Source: Paramacrobiotus metropolitanus
Lineage: Eukaryota > Tardigrada > Eutardigrada > Parachela > Macrobiotidae
Assembly (NCBI RefSeq): GCF_019649055.1
Contig: NW_026570232.1
Span: 992,001-1,056,000 of the forward strand
Reading direction: 5' to 3'
DNA: 64,000 nt
A program made the translations under genes and the position numbers. The notes below the pieces were generated by a model. That model was not told the origin of the DNA. It saw only the letters and a program-made list of their open reading frames with translations, and searched no databases. Shown one piece after another: positions 46,130 to 58,945 of this stretch (position 1 is the stretch's first letter; each line of letters begins with the position of its first letter).

Positions 46130-48783
46130 CTATTTCTTGGCCGCCCGTGAAGGGATGGCCCTGGTGCCCGCTGCCGGAGGTTTCGCCGGGGCCTTCTTGG
46201 CGTTGGCCACCCCATTCTGACCGCCTTTCTTGGGAGCAGCAGCAGCTTCCGTAGTGGCGGCGGCCGGTTTCTTCAGGGAGACTACTTTTGCCGCCGGCTT
46301 GGGGGCTGGGGCGGGTCTTTTAGCCACCGGGGATTTGCTGGCGGCCGGCGAAGCGGTCCGCTTGGTGCCGCGTGCAGACGGCGCGGGAGCTGGTTTGGCG
46401 GCTGGCTTCGGGGGAATGGCACGCGTCGAGCGACGCAAAGGTTCAGTGGGCGCTGGCTTCTCTTTCGCTGCAAAGACAGCAAAAATCTTTAAATAAAATT
46501 TATTATCGTCAGAATTTCCATCGGTTTTGGATTTTATTATTTTCAAGAATGTCTGATTAAAGATAAGCACTAACACTATTACGTAAAAAAATGAGTGTCC
46601 GGTCTAACAGTGAGGAAATCACTACATAATAATATAAGGAGAAGAGTTGCTGTCAGAAGGAATTATCTGCATGTTCCAAATCAAAAGATTTGCAACAAGT
46701 AAGAAGGGGATTCGGAATCATCATTTGCAGTAATTGGCCGTATGTTCTAGAAAAATACTAACAACAACAATTACTCACGTGCAGCGTTCCTGGGCGCTCG
46801 GGGTTTGGGTTCCGCTGGCGGCTTTGCGGCGGCCTTCCCTCGGGCCGGAGCCTTCTTCTCCTTGTCATCGGCTGAAGCGGTGCCTTCGGCAGTCGTTCCC
46901 GGGGTTTCCTGATCAACATCCATTTTCTCCTCCTCCTCCTCCTTGGCTTCGGTTTCCTTCATCTCCACATCACCTTCAGGCTGATCGGGCTTGGCTTCCT
47001 GTTCGGCAGCGGTTTCCGTCTTCTGTGCAGTAGCGGGTGGGGTACTGGTGGTAGCAGCAGGTACGTCGGCGGGCTCCTCGGATTTCTTCGGCTCCGGTGG
47101 TCGGGGGCTTAAGCGGGATGCACGAGGGGAGGCACCTGCGGGGGATTTCCGCTCGTCTTTGGGAGGGGAGACTTTAAGCAAGGAAGTATCCGATCCTGAC
47201 ACCGCGGCTGATTTGTCCTTCTCCTCCACGGCAGTTTTCTGCGCCTCTTCGGAAACAGTCTATAATTACAACATGAAAATCCTTCATTTAAAATTTCCGG
47301 ATTAATAAAATTCTACTTTGCTGTTAGTTCTTATCCCTTTTAAAAAGGCTAATAATTAGAAAAAACCCAAAGATCAGCAGGTCCAGCACTATGCTTTACT
47401 CCAATTACCGGTAAGCATACTTCTGAAATTCACAAAAAAAGTAAAAAATTGTACTTCAGTAATAGCAAGCTTAAAATCGCTGCATTCATATGCTTTGCAA
47501 AATAGTGGAAAAACATCACCACTGCTAGATGCGATCACGATTCCGTGAGAAGACGGCAGTCCACGAACAAATACATTTCGCAGCGCTAGCAGGCTATTAG
47601 CGGCCCAACTCTTTAACTGTGAATGCAATTCTTAAAGAAATCGATTCACTCATTCAGCACAACTTTAACGGAGTAATCCAACTGGAAACCATGCAGGCAG
47701 GACCGCAACGATGAGCAATCAACCTTACGAGTAGACGCTCATTATCTGATTTTTGCGCACAGCGCTAAAACACTAAAATGTCAATTAAGGTTGATTTCCC
47801 TGGTCGTTCTGTAGTACTCGCATTAGAATCATATTACTCAACAGTGCCACTACGGCTTGCGCAACGTTAATGCTCCGAATGGCGAAACCTCATTGATCAA
47901 GTAAATAAGCGTTATTACGTCAAAACTCTGTTTCCTTACTGGCTTGTACAGTCTGTCATAACAGTGAACATGCGTAATCAGTCGTAAATAAAAGCGCTAA
48001 AAAACTCAAGTTTTTTGTCTAAAGTTATTGTCGAATTAATTTTAGCAAAATAATGGTATTAAATTGCTAATAATCAGTAGTATAATATTATTATTATTAA
48101 AGACAAATACATCTATAATTTTATAAAAACTTTCTTTATGGCTGAAGGATGTCGTTCATTGTTTACAGATCTGAACCACGAAGCGAAGTCACCGTGATTG
48201 GACTTCCTTGTCATTCTGGCGCCTACTACTTACAAATAAAAATTACAAATCCGTAAAGAACTGCTTATGGAGTCTATGGACTTGTTGGACTATTATTACT
48301 GCTTATAATATGCTGTGCAAGTTGCAGCCAGCGTGTCATTAGTTTTTTTCGCTGTGCTGCGAACATACTTTGCCTGGAGTCGATGTTTTGGCAGGATCCT
48401 GATTCGTATCGTTGGCTGATGGCAGAGATCCGTCTTTCGATTCTCCACTGACAGATCCCTCCTTCCGCTCACCATTTTTATTCTGCTCTGGCGAAGCACC
48501 CACAATTTCCTTTGAAGTATCGGTTAATCCCTGCGATGGTTTGTGGTTATCCAAATTGTCATGAGAAATGGGTTCGCTGGTGCTCCCTGCTGGCTTGCCA
48601 TCGAACTTCTCTGTAAGTGAACCCAACACCTTGACTGCAGAATAACTTATAAATTTAAAAAAAATGTTTAATTTATTTTTTAAAGGATAGACCGTTTCAG
48701 CACAAAACACAGACTTCAGCAACCTCGAAAAGAGCAAATTTTTCAGGAACCTTCTTACCTCCTGCAACGGCCTGTGTTTCCAT
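46130..48783 (-). CDS. Disordered Lys/Ala/Pro-rich protein with HMGN-like motifs, candidate chromatin protein
   Basis: Four minus-strand exons (48783-48759, 48634-48369, 47259-46779, 46467-46130) join in phase to 369 residues starting METQAVAG. No globular domain is visible. Residues 1-97 are polar (Ser, Asn, Lys, Glu). Residues about 98-257 mix a basic Pro/Ser part with an acidic run (EEEEEKMDVD). Residues 258-369 are Lys/Ala/Pro/Arg-rich like a linker-histone tail. Two segments resemble the HMGN nucleosome-binding core (RRSARLSAKP...PKPKK): PRASRLSPRPPEPKK at residues 142-156 (47127-47083) and RRSTRAIPPKPAAK at 269-282 (from 46435). The second is partly echoed at the C-terminus (GTRAIPSRAAKK). 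HMGN proteins are a vertebrate family, and tardigrade Dsup was reported to carry a related motif. Function here is inference; low complexity could produce such matches by chance. The gene is divergent from mRpS22, 0.83 kb away. Confidence 0.8.
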
Positions 48784-49615
48784 TCTAACGGATCCCAACA
48801 GAATAATAAAAACAGATATCGCAGGCTTAAAAAAGCTCCAATTAATAAATCAAAATAAAAAATGGTACCAGTAGTGAAAATTTGTCGAAAAATAGTGGTT
48901 TTTCTGACACAATACGATAAAACACTGTGTTACAAATTAACAAATTCGAAAAGTGCAGAGCGAACCTACAACGCACGGAAATTTCTAATTTTTCAGCCCG
49001 GTGGCTAACAGTCAGAGTTTGTGTACGCGGCAGTGGTTATGACGCTGCACACCACAAAGCGGAAAAGCGCCGACCGAACATCCGTTTACGCTCACTTTTT
49101 CCACACAGGTTTAACAGACAAAGTATCCGCAGTAATTCTCGCTTCGTTGAATGCGTATTAAATTGATCCTATTAAAAATAAATAAACCTAGCTGAAATCT
49201 GAACCAAATTTTACGAAGAATGAGAAAGAAGTCCAGAAAATAAACCCGAAAGGCAGAAACACCAGAATTAGCGTATCCGGCCATTATGGTTAGGGGCGAC
49301 TGCACTTGGGTAAGGGCTGTTAACCCTTCGGAAGTGTGCTCCGCCTCCCTAGGGCGAAACATGGTAAAAAAATTCGAAAAAACTGAAAAAATTAAAGTTA
49401 CTGTTATGATAAAACAGATGCTATCCCATGCACATTTAATTAATATCATTCCGCTTCGGCTTCTGTACAGATTTAATTTAGTGAAAGAGGGTTTTGTCAT
49501 AATTTTTGTGAGGATGAACTGTTATGATATTAACAGTTGGCACTGGCAGTAAACTTGTGAAGCAGTGAGATTGCAAAGCATCAGAACTGCAGTTGCAAAT
49601 CTGCGGAAGCCTTCC
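48784..49615. other. Bidirectional promoter region, HMGN-like gene and mRpS22
   Basis: 832 bp separate the two start codons, which point away from each other. Short frames here have no recognised domains. The promoters of both genes are expected here, but I saw no clear TATA box. Confidence 0.45.
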
Positions 49616-52380
49616 ATGATGTCGTCCGCTTCGGGACTTCGTGCATGCTGCTTGAGTTCTCTTCGAGTTTTCTCACGGAATAGCTTAGGAGTAAGACCGG
49701 TATACCATTCTGCAGCCCAGCGGTTATATGCAACCGAAACTTCGTCGGAGTCGAAGTCTGCCGAAGGTAAGTACTTGAAGCAGAATGCCAATGGCAGCAT
49801 GATGTGTTCTGTGTAGTTATAGTAATTTCAGTTTTCTCTGGCGTGTAAAGTTTGGTTGAGTTTTGACCAAAATAGCTTAATTGCGCTCTCATTACCCGTA
49901 CGTAGCACATACAGTTTATATGCTTGCAGTGATATCGATATTGATTGGGATTTTAGATTCCAGCTCTCCCGGTAATTCAATCGAGAAAATTTTCCTTGAT
50001 TTTCGCGTCCAGCAAACATTGAAACGATTAACGGGTCGCGATGCTTCCAAAGTGTTTGCCACGCAGCCGGTGTTAAAGAAAAAATTCGAGCAGAGCGAGA
50101 TTCGCCTGTTAACGGATCAACAGCTGGAACAAGTACGGTAGCAAAATCCCACTGAATTTTAAACTTTTTTCCCTGCTGATGCGCTGCTGTTGGGCTGGTT
50201 TGCAGGCAACCAAGCAGAAGATGTCAGAAATTCCGGCTCATACACAGATGCCGCCTGTTATGGCGCCGCGTGAACCCGTCGATCGAGTGATCGTCGAAGA
50301 TGAACTGCTGCAAGATTATGACACTCATCGCAATGTCTTCGTAGACATCACTTACGGAATCAAACCCAGAGTAAGGCCTACGACACTTATTATCTTTTTT
50401 TATGTTATTTTTCTTGGTAGTAACCACCAAAGTAACATTAGCTGCTTTTGCGCTACTTGATTAGTTCAAATTAAACGTTTGAATTTGAATGGTTTTGATA
50501 AGTATTACGCGAATGCACGTTTTGTTAATTTTGATGGCTTTGGCTATTTTTTAAGCACAGTATTAATAATTCTTGTCAAGTTTTGGAGTGGAAATTTCAT
50601 TGTAATCGTTTTGGGTTTTCATCTTCAAATTTTATTTTACACCGGCTGAATGTATAGGAAATATTTTCTGGTGGATGCTGTTCTTGGCTGGAATAATCGT
50701 GACGTAGTGGATTTTAGGCTATTTTCGGTTATTTGAGTTTTCGTAGCTTTACATACGTTATTGTTGAGTGTTTTTTGCCTTTGGAATCTTTTCTTTAGTT
50801 ATCTTCTGATTTTCCTTAGGACCGATATATTGTGGTACGGGAATTAAATGGGACACTGCGAACAGCAGCGTGGGAAGAGCGGGATAGAATGAACCAGATC
50901 TATTTTCCGGTGGAAGGCCGGGAACTGACAGTTCCGGCTATGTTTTTGGAGGAGAACATTCGGGTATGTCTATACGGACAAGCATGGCACTATCTCAGGA
51001 ATTAATATCACATTTTTACAGTTATTACAGTTATTGTGGTACTATACAACAACGCTCAGCTTATACTTCAACCGTGCACGTTTAGCTTAGAGCTAAATTA
51101 TGGATGATTTATATGTTTTGCGTGGATATAACAAGGAAAATGTTGTTACGGTACGAGTACTGCATTTCACTTTTCAAAATAATTAGTCTGGACGTTTTTG
51201 TTTTTGAAAATGGTTAGACGTGCATAGAGAAAAATCTTTGCGGATTTTGAGGGACTACGTATATAGCATTACCGGGCATTACATTGATTAAATTTGAACG
51301 AAATATGAAATGTTCAGTACTGCACGGTTTTGCAACTGACTTTGGTTCCAGGTATTTCTGAACACTTTGATCACTTTTAGGACTCGTTGGAACGCGGTAT
51401 GGAGGAGTACATCCTCGATCGTGCCTGCGTGCAGTTCGAGCCGGATGATCCTCACTTTATTCGTGTAAGCTTTTACTGCACCGCCATTTGCATTGATGAT
51501 GGTCATGAGTGGCTGTAGATTAAATAAACACAGCGGGAATGGGGTTCAAAGTTTGCGTTTGTGTTTAGGTATGCCAGACGGTGTATGATTATATCGACGA
51601 AATGCGCAATTATTCCCTGCTGGAATCGACGAGGCATATGGGCGGTTTCGTGTTTCATTTGGCCCGCGAGCGACGTATCGATAACTATTTAATATATCTA
51701 CTGCAAAATGAAAGGTACTGTGCCATAAATTCATGAATTTGCTGCCTTGATCGTAGCGATTATGTCATCCGGTAAATCATTTTCTAGACATACGCTCACA
51801 GAACCCTTGTAGTAAATTTTGTTAGTGCTGTAGGGAAAAGATTCGCTTATAGAAAACAGTTTTGTTCCACCTTTTTTAGCTGTAAAGCAGGTCCGAAAAA
51901 TTGTGCAAAGTAATTCTTGCACTCCCCTACCAAAAATAAGTTCTCACCGAACAACGATATCCGAATTTGTTTATTTTACGATATCAGTCACATAGACAGT
52001 TGCAGTAAATATTTCTAATCTCTTTTGTGTATATACCTAGATATTTATTACGCGTCTAGGCTGGATATGTGCCCGGATGTGATTCAACTTTGTCATATCG
52101 TTCATTCCCATGGAACTACCGACGAGTCAATCTCGACGATGGAGCCTATCGAAACACTAAAGGTGCAGTATATTTGTGTTACGGTGTAACGGGAAGCTTA
52201 TTGTGGGATGAGTTCTAGCATAGTGAACCAGTGAGTCGTAATGAATGTATTGTTTTTCAGAGGTACATCAAAGAATCACCGGATAATAAAGGAAATTTAG
52301 AGTTGGCCGTACAGGCGTACCAAGAAAAGCGCAGGCAGGAGCGAGTAGCGCAACGCAGTGAACGTCGTGGCCGCAGTTGA
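49616..52380 (+). CDS. mRpS22: Mitochondrial small ribosomal subunit protein mS22 (MRPS22)
   Basis: Metazoan-type component of the mitochondrial 28S subunit. Eight exons join in phase: 49616-49766, 49957-50132, 50206-50370, 50820-50963, 51381-51464, 51569-51714, 52060-52162, 52261-52380, giving 362 residues (human about 360). The first 40 residues are Ser/Arg-rich with no acidic residue, a mitochondrial transit peptide; a second ATG follows directly at 49619. Blocks shared with MRPS22 include [92 protein letters not shown] and a terminal [14 protein letters not shown]. An AATAAA follows at 52494-52499. Confidence 0.96.
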
Positions 52381-54544
52381 TGAACCTTCTTTTATAGTTT
52401 GACCTTTATGCAGTGTGAATAGTGAATACAAAACCTGCCGTGATGGATTACGTGCATACGTTCAGTGTTTTGTACCGTTTTGGTGTTATTGTGAATAAAA
52501 TTCCGCTTGAACTATGAGCCGCTGTGTTTCTGTGTATTGTAGCAGAACAGAGCAATGTATGTACGCATTGACTTTTTATGGCTGCTTGGTGGCGTGCACG
52601 GAAGGAAATTCCCGTTTGCTCATCCAACAGATGAACGCACCTGGCTTTGATGTGCGTTTAAGGGGGTAGACCATTGGCGATGAAATGGTGAAGGTAGGTT
52701 AAATGCCGTCATTTCCTGTGCCTGTCGGTGTATTTGGCTTCCTACTGAGTACGTGGTACTACCGCGAAATATTTCGGTTGATGGGAACAGGTTTAAAATA
52801 CTGGGATTTTGCAGAAGTGGGTTTGGTATACGAACGAACTGGGACTAATTTCGCACACAGTGATTGTTTTTTACAATTAGGCCAATTAATCCGCAATCCC
52901 CATCGGTTAGTTAATAGTTACCCTTAGTGAACCAAAATTTACATGGCTCATAGTGTTAGCTAAAGCGGACCAAAACTGGATAATGCTATTTTATTCCATA
53001 AGCGCTACCGGTCATTCGTTATAATTAAGGAGCAGAATCTTTAGTTTTGCTGAAACAATATCTGGCCATGGTTTTGTGTACCGCTTTTAACCTATGTATT
53101 AACTTTATAGTACAAATGTACAAACATACCGTACAGCTAATTACGGTGCGCAAGGGAAACAGGAAAATATCCCCATTAATATCGGGAAAAAAATTTCCCT
53201 TTAACAAAAGTTAACGAATGTATATTAATTCGTACATCACAGTATCCGTACCGCAGTCACTGATATGTGGTAGATCAAAAGAAAGATACAAGTGCGATAG
53301 ATCATCATCAGTGTTGTCTTCCCGCTGCATCTACAGATGCGAAGTGTGAACTGTGAACTGCACGGCACGAAATCATACAAAGTATGTAATGAACATCAAA
53401 TAAAATAATATGCAATTTTAATAAATATATCAAATGAAATAATATGTAATTTCCATTACTACGAAGAATGTTTCTTTTTAAACTTCTTTGCTAACTGGAA
53501 TTATTAACACATAATTATTATTTGTTGAGCTACCGTAGTATAAGTCATTACCGTAGTGAAAGATCTACTGCAAATTTGCAGTTTGCTTACTTAATTAAAG
53601 AATGATAAAAAACCATTATTACATGTAATGCCCTTGAGCGCAACAACATAGGTACAGTAAGTAATAAATTTGATCTCACAAGTCAAGGCACGGTACAGTA
53701 CCTACAGTGGCAAGCTGCACTTACAATTGTACGTTCGTACAATTGGACGACTTGCCATACTTCCTGTGACACACTAACGGTGCTTAAATTATTGCCGAAA
53801 GCTGTCATGAGCAATTGTTTGATAATTACTATTAATTAGTAACGGTCGGTATACTCAATACGTGTACAGCAGACGTGTAGAACAACCATCAGTCCTTCCA
53901 ATTTGATCCAGAATGCGGTATTCCGGATGAATTGCTGGCTACCCGGTCTACTGTGCTCTAATGTCTGGCCATGCAGACACCAGACAGTCCAATGTATTAA
54001 AGCACAGAAAGTAAATGTGCGTATTGTGTGCTCCAAATACTACAAGTATTAAAGCAACCGTTTCTGAAGATAATCCATATGATTGTCGTCAAATAAGCAA
54101 AAAAAAGCGGTCGATAATCCGGTTCTTGCGTGGGGCACGTGGCACCGTTCCACCACAGGCAAAGTACATTTTGGAGGCATAGATTTGCCACGGTACTGTG
54201 GCATACATACTAGCGGTAGGTACTACGTAGTACGTACTCTCTCAGTGTTTAATATAAAAGGCCTTTAAAGAACACTGGTACGAGTACGGATGACAAAATG
54301 TGAACAAACCAGACCGGCAAACCGAAAACCGCGGGCACATCTTTCCATGTGTCAGGGCGCGGTGCATTTTTATTAGCCTGTGCCGTCGCCATTTGCTTAT
54401 GCACATCAGATCAGTTTCACGTCGACTGCATCGCATCCTGTGAAGAGTCTCCTGCAATTTGGGAACGGTGTTCTTACAGTCAACTGTCACCTTCTACGTT
54501 ACTTCATTCATAATTTTCTACCTTTTCTCCGAACTACACACATC
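52381..54544. other. Intergenic region, mRpS22 to tetraspan gene A
   Basis: Mostly AT-rich and without coding evidence. It holds the mRpS22 polyadenylation signal, a small tandem duplication at about 53.39-53.45 kb (ATCAAATAAAATAATATG-type unit twice), and from about 54.33 kb the 5' flank of tetraspan gene A, which resembles the flank of the decayed copy at 58.6-58.8 kb. Confidence 0.45.
52494..52499 (+). terminator. Polyadenylation signal for mRpS22
   Basis: AATAAA about 115 nt after the mRpS22 stop codon, a normal distance for a short 3' UTR. Confidence 0.65.
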
Positions 54545-56167
54545 ATGGAAATCCAAGGTTATGTATTGGAAAGCATATCGAAACTACGATGCCTATCCAT
54601 TACGGAAGTTGTACTGGGCACACTGGCGGTTCTTGGAGCAATCTCAAACATCTTTAGTAAGTTTTTGCAAATGCTTGTTGTAGTTGACATTGTGTGCACT
54701 GTGCATTGTACCGCTAAATCAATATGTACACGGCGGTATCGACATGGCGTTGTAAGACTGTGATATGCTTGTACTGTATGAGTGTATGTTGCTTATATAT
54801 ATTGATCGGTTCCGCTGCGGATCGTTCTCGGATTCCTTTTATTCCCGTATTCCGAAAATTGATCTGTTTACACTGGCACCTACATATTTGTTATACTAAT
54901 ACAGTGCTGTACGAAATTGCTTCACCGCTCTGCGTGAATAAATCAATTTTGAACGCTGAATTTTTGTACGATAAAATGTACCACAAGCAAGAAAAACTGT
55001 AGACAAATTAAAATCTGATTCATTAATTTGACCACTGTGGGAAAATTGGTAAATGGGCGTGTAGTGTAAGACTAAATCGGATTAGAGAACAGCATTTTCT
55101 TTGCATCGTGTTTTACGCTTTTTTACATGCAGGTGATTCTGTAAAAAAAACTGAGACCTAGGGTAGGTACTTCTATAGTAAGTTTTGATTTTTATTGGGT
55201 TATTCAAGTTAACATTGGTTAAACAAAAAATTACGCACGGTACAGTAAGCTGGTATTTAGCTTATAGTTTATACTCGTTCATATAAATATCTACGAAAAA
55301 CGCTGACCCTGACCGTGAATTCGGTAATCTCTAGTTACAGTGTAAGTGGCCAGTGTAAGTTGTGTAACGACAACGTGGCTCCACAGGAGCGGTTATATAT
55401 GATGCGATTCTGCTCTTGCGCGTATGTTACCGGTTACGGTTCTGTCGATTTGTTTACATCGATGACGAGATGTGAAACGGAGCTAAAAGACTCTGGAATT
55501 GTACAAGTTAAAAGTACCGTAATCGATCGCTGGATTTGTGCGCTTTTTCATAAAGTTTAGTACAGATCCAAATTTAATTTGCAACTATGTATGCAGATAG
55601 ATTTGAACCTGCTTAATTGACTTGTCTTTTTGTGTTCTATCAGAGGCCACAAGCGCCCAGTTAGCCAGCTGTATCGGCAGTTTGGCCATCTGTATCCTGT
55701 TTCTGGCCACCGGCGTCTACGGTGTGATCACCATTAAACGCCTCCGACAGGGCATCGTGGACGGCAACGCCTTCCGCATCCTGGGCATCCTCAACATCAT
55801 CCTGTGCGTCTTGTTTGCCGTTAGCCTGATATACTTCATCGTAGTGGGCATTATGCTGGCCGCTGCTCCATCCGTAGCCGCTCAGATGATGTCGGCAGCC
55901 GGCATGTCGGGCGCAACGCAAGAGCACCAGCAGTATGACGAGGGCATGCAACATCTCGTCACGATCGTGACCACCATTATTGTGGTATTTGTGGTTGTCG
56001 GCATCATTATCGCGTCGCTGTTCATTCTGATGGCGGCCATGGCGGCCAAGATCAGCCGGCGCAATGCGGCCATCATTGAGGCCGGTGCGAGGGGAGCAGT
56101 TGCGGGCTATCCCATGGCGCCACCTGGATACACGCAGTACTCCGTGGTCAAGACGGAGCATCCATAA
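54545..56167 (+). CDS. Four-pass membrane protein A of a tandem family
   Basis: Two exons (54545-54656 and 55644-56167) join in phase to 211 residues. Four hydrophobic segments are clear: about residues 17-37 (end of exon 1), 44-68 (IGSLAICILFLATGVYGVI), 80-112 (FRILGILNIILCVLFAV onward) and about 140-170 (Val/Ile-rich). A loop with Ala, Met and Gln lies between segments 3 and 4. Both ends probably face the cytoplasm. The C-terminal tail contains PPGY, a PPxY-type WW-domain ligand, with further Tyr nearby. The layout recalls MS4A/CD20-like or MARVEL-like tetraspan proteins, but I cannot assign a family. Gene B at 60.46 kb is a paralogue with the same intron position and phase. Confidence 0.8.
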
Positions 56168-56757
56168 AGGGAACACATTTATATACGAGGTATGGAATCA
56201 ATAGTATCTCTGTAGATATTTTCAGCCCTGGTAACGCGAGTACTGGCGCACCGGTACCGTTACACTTGCTGTTTTTTCTAGTGTGAAATGTATGATATCG
56301 TTCTGTCTCATTAATGTATGTACCTACTTGTTAAATCATACCTACTTTGTTTCTGAAGTCAGTAAAGTGTGTCTTTACCATTTGATCAGATCGAATCAAT
56401 TTTTGTGTTGATGAAATTGCATGTTATGGAAGATTGTTGTCTGCGCAGTATGTAAATTGCTGTCATTCTAGGTTCACGAAGGAAATGGATTCTGAACACC
56501 ATACAGCGATTTTAAACAAACACCGTCGCTCATTACCTTCTGGTCCGGCTCGGCAATGTGTTTTCGTTATCGCACAAGACTCATTACATCGCTGCCGACA
56601 CAGCAGTCGGAATACATAGAATTTACATAATGTTGCAGATTTTATGATTTTCTTCCTTTTATTATGTCAAGTTATCCAGAAAATAGTATTTCCTATTTTG
56701 TGCTGGTTTTTTATAGTATGTTGTTATGTAATTCGGGACGTGGGAATTGTATATTTA
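56168..56757. other. Downstream region of tetraspan gene A
   Basis: 3' UTR and intergenic DNA up to the mariner-like element. No coding frame and no obvious AATAAA close to the stop codon. Confidence 0.4.
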
Positions 56758-57707
56758 TGGGACACAAATATAAATATGCAAACCCAGATAAGCACTTTTG
56801 TTCACGTCACAACGACCTCCCCTTTACGGCAGTTGGTCCATTTTGCGTGACGCAAATATGCAGAACTTGCATATCCCGCCCAGAATAAGCAAAATAAAGA
56901 AACTACTCCAGAGTAGTTTTTTTGAGATGGCAACTCAAATAAGCAGCTTATTTGAACGTACATCGTACAGAAATGTGTTAAGATCAGGAGGCTTATCAGC
57001 AGGTTCCTCACGTTTTCCGTGATGTTCCTTTCGCATACTAGTGCTGTTATGTTTGAAATAGTTTTGTTTAGCACCTAACCATAAGTACGGTAGTCTGTAA
57101 CTCCGTCTTGTTTCTGAACTAATCATGTTCTGCTCTTCGTCTCCGAGCCATCAGTTGTGATCAGTACCTGAACCTGTGCCTGTTCCTACCCTGTTCCTAC
57201 GGTGATCACAGTTCGGTCTGAAGAAAATACATAAACTGGTCGAAACATAAAGACCAAGTTTTAGTTAAATGGCGGCAGAGCAGCTGATTTTGGTAGATGG
57301 AAGTCATTTAAATTTGGTAAACATCACGAGGCAGGGATTGGTTCTAAAAGCGACGGAGAGAAACCCACTGCCGTGGCCCGCATAATTGCTCGAATTTGAG
57401 ATTTTGACAAACGAAAAAACTAAAAGAGCTGTAGTTTTCACACATTTTAATTAACATTTTAATTTATTAATACCGTGCTTGAAGGGAGCTACATTAAATG
57501 CGTTGGGAAGATTTTTGTTACAGACCGCAGTAATATGCTTACAAGCTACAGTAAAGTAAAATGCAGTTTTGAAAAAGGATCACAAAGCTAGAAAGTGCGC
57601 ATAAATTACGCAACGAAGATGGGCAACGGTTTATTGGCTGGTTCCGTTTTGCCTGTGACGTGGACAAAAGTGCTTTTCTTGGTTTGCATATTTATATTTG
57701 TGTCCCA
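56758..57707. mobile_element. Non-autonomous Tc1/mariner-like element (MITE)
   Basis: A 950-bp element with 54-bp terminal inverted repeats, 56758-56811 and 57654-57707, matching at 51 of 54 positions. Ends begin TGGGACACAAATATAAATAT. TA flanks both sides (56756-56757 and 57708-57709), as expected for Tc1/mariner insertion. The interior carries only short frames with no transposase motifs. It inserted between tetraspan gene A and the decayed copy. Confidence 0.88.
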
Positions 57708-58839
57708 TAATTGTGTGTTTTTGGTCGTTGATGTTTCGCAGTTGTTAAGTGGGTTGGTATTAATTGGTAATACGATGTATTATATTATGGCTCCAGTCTT
57801 GAACGTTGGCTTGCGTTCTCGCTTTCTTCGTTCAGTGATTCGTTCATTTGTATGGCCATTTTGAATTTTGTATGGTTTGTTATCCCATTTTGTAATGTTA
57901 CTGTTTTGCTAACGGTTGTGGTATTCTTATGAATAAAAGTTGATATGGGAATCAGTGTTTAGTCGCCTGCCTTTCATATTTATATCGTCAGAAGTCATCC
58001 GCACAGGTCAGCTTCGTAAGTGCGAAGAGCGACAGGATGGAATTGGGAAAACTGGGGTGAATTTTCGATTTTTGCTGTGCAAGTCAGCGACACAGACCAC
58101 GTTTGGGCCACCATACCACAACATTTTAATAGTCGTTTATAGCATGTTTTATGTGCCGGAACTGACTTGATTATCCAAGTCTTCTGGGAATTTTAACACC
58201 TACGTATGTGTTGTACCTATACCCGGCGGCCGTACCTCCGATATTATGCGGGCAATATGTACACACAATAATGTTGTCAGTCCACTATATTTTTGTTGAC
58301 TGTTGGGAAATAATTTGACAATATAATTTGTTTCAGCACATATTCTACCGTAAAAATTCATCCGATTATCCAAAATTTAGAAACCTTCCGTTTTCCAAAA
58401 TATGGTGAAAAACTATCGATATTACATCGAAACAGCGAAAATAAACCAAGAAACATAAAGAAAAAACTGAAACCGGAAAAAAGTCAGTCGATAATCCGTC
58501 GGATCACTACAGGTATGGTCGTTTAACTTCGTCCGCAGTTAGCTTTCAGAATTAAAGACCATGGCCGCAGGCCGTATAATATTACAGAGCTTGATGACAT
58601 CGGGCCGGCAAATCGGGAAGGGATACCTTTGCAATGTTCAGGGCAAGGAAAAGTTTTATTAGCTTGTAGTCGCGCGCCGACACCGGCTTGGTTTCTTTAG
58701 ATTGGTTTCACTTGGAGTGAATCGCACAGTTGGAATCTTCTGAAGAGCCTTCCGCAGTTTTAAGCAGTGTTCTCCGTCTGTATAGCTGTAGCTTGTAGCT
58801 GTCCTTTGGATTTTGTTCCGCTGATTCGATCATCCATCA
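57708..58839. other. Intergenic DNA and 5' flank of the decayed tetraspan copy
   Basis: No gene supported. From about 58.6 kb the sequence is alignable by eye to the 5' flank of gene A (shared TTTTATTAGC, GTTTCAC, ATCGCA, TGAAGAG and GTGTTCT blocks in order), so the duplication included the promoter and 5' UTR. Confidence 0.5.
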
Positions 58840-58945
58840 ATGTCCAGTCTAGGTTGAATACTCGAAGGATTACCAAAATTACGATGGTTTATCCATAACT
58901 GAAATTGTGCTCGGCGTTCTACGGGTCGCGGCTCCGCCCCTGGTC
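58840..58945 (+). pseudogene. Decayed exon 1 of a third tetraspan paralogue
   Basis: This aligns to exon 1 of gene A from the ATG onwards: MSSLG, then a stop TGA at 58855-58857 where gene A has Tyr, then LEGLPKLR. One extra base after ACGATG shifts the frame, after which LSITEIVLG continues in the new frame, against LSITEVVLG in gene A. No splice donor at the expected place and no second exon with transmembrane segments was found downstream. It is a tandem-duplicate pseudogene exon. Confidence 0.75.

Noticed and set aside
46230-47305. Plus-strand Ala/Ser-rich frames opposite the HMGN-like gene
   Set aside because: They are antisense shadows of the minus-strand coding exons, which have matching splice phases.
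49565-49615. An upstream extension of mRpS22 to a GTG at 49565
   Set aside because: ATG at 49616 starts a good mitochondrial transit peptide; a GTG start is not expected in an animal nuclear gene.
55661-56176. A 171-codon antisense frame over tetraspan gene A exon 2
   Set aside because: The plus strand has clear transmembrane segments, a paralogue and a conserved intron; the antisense product is His/Asp-rich noise.
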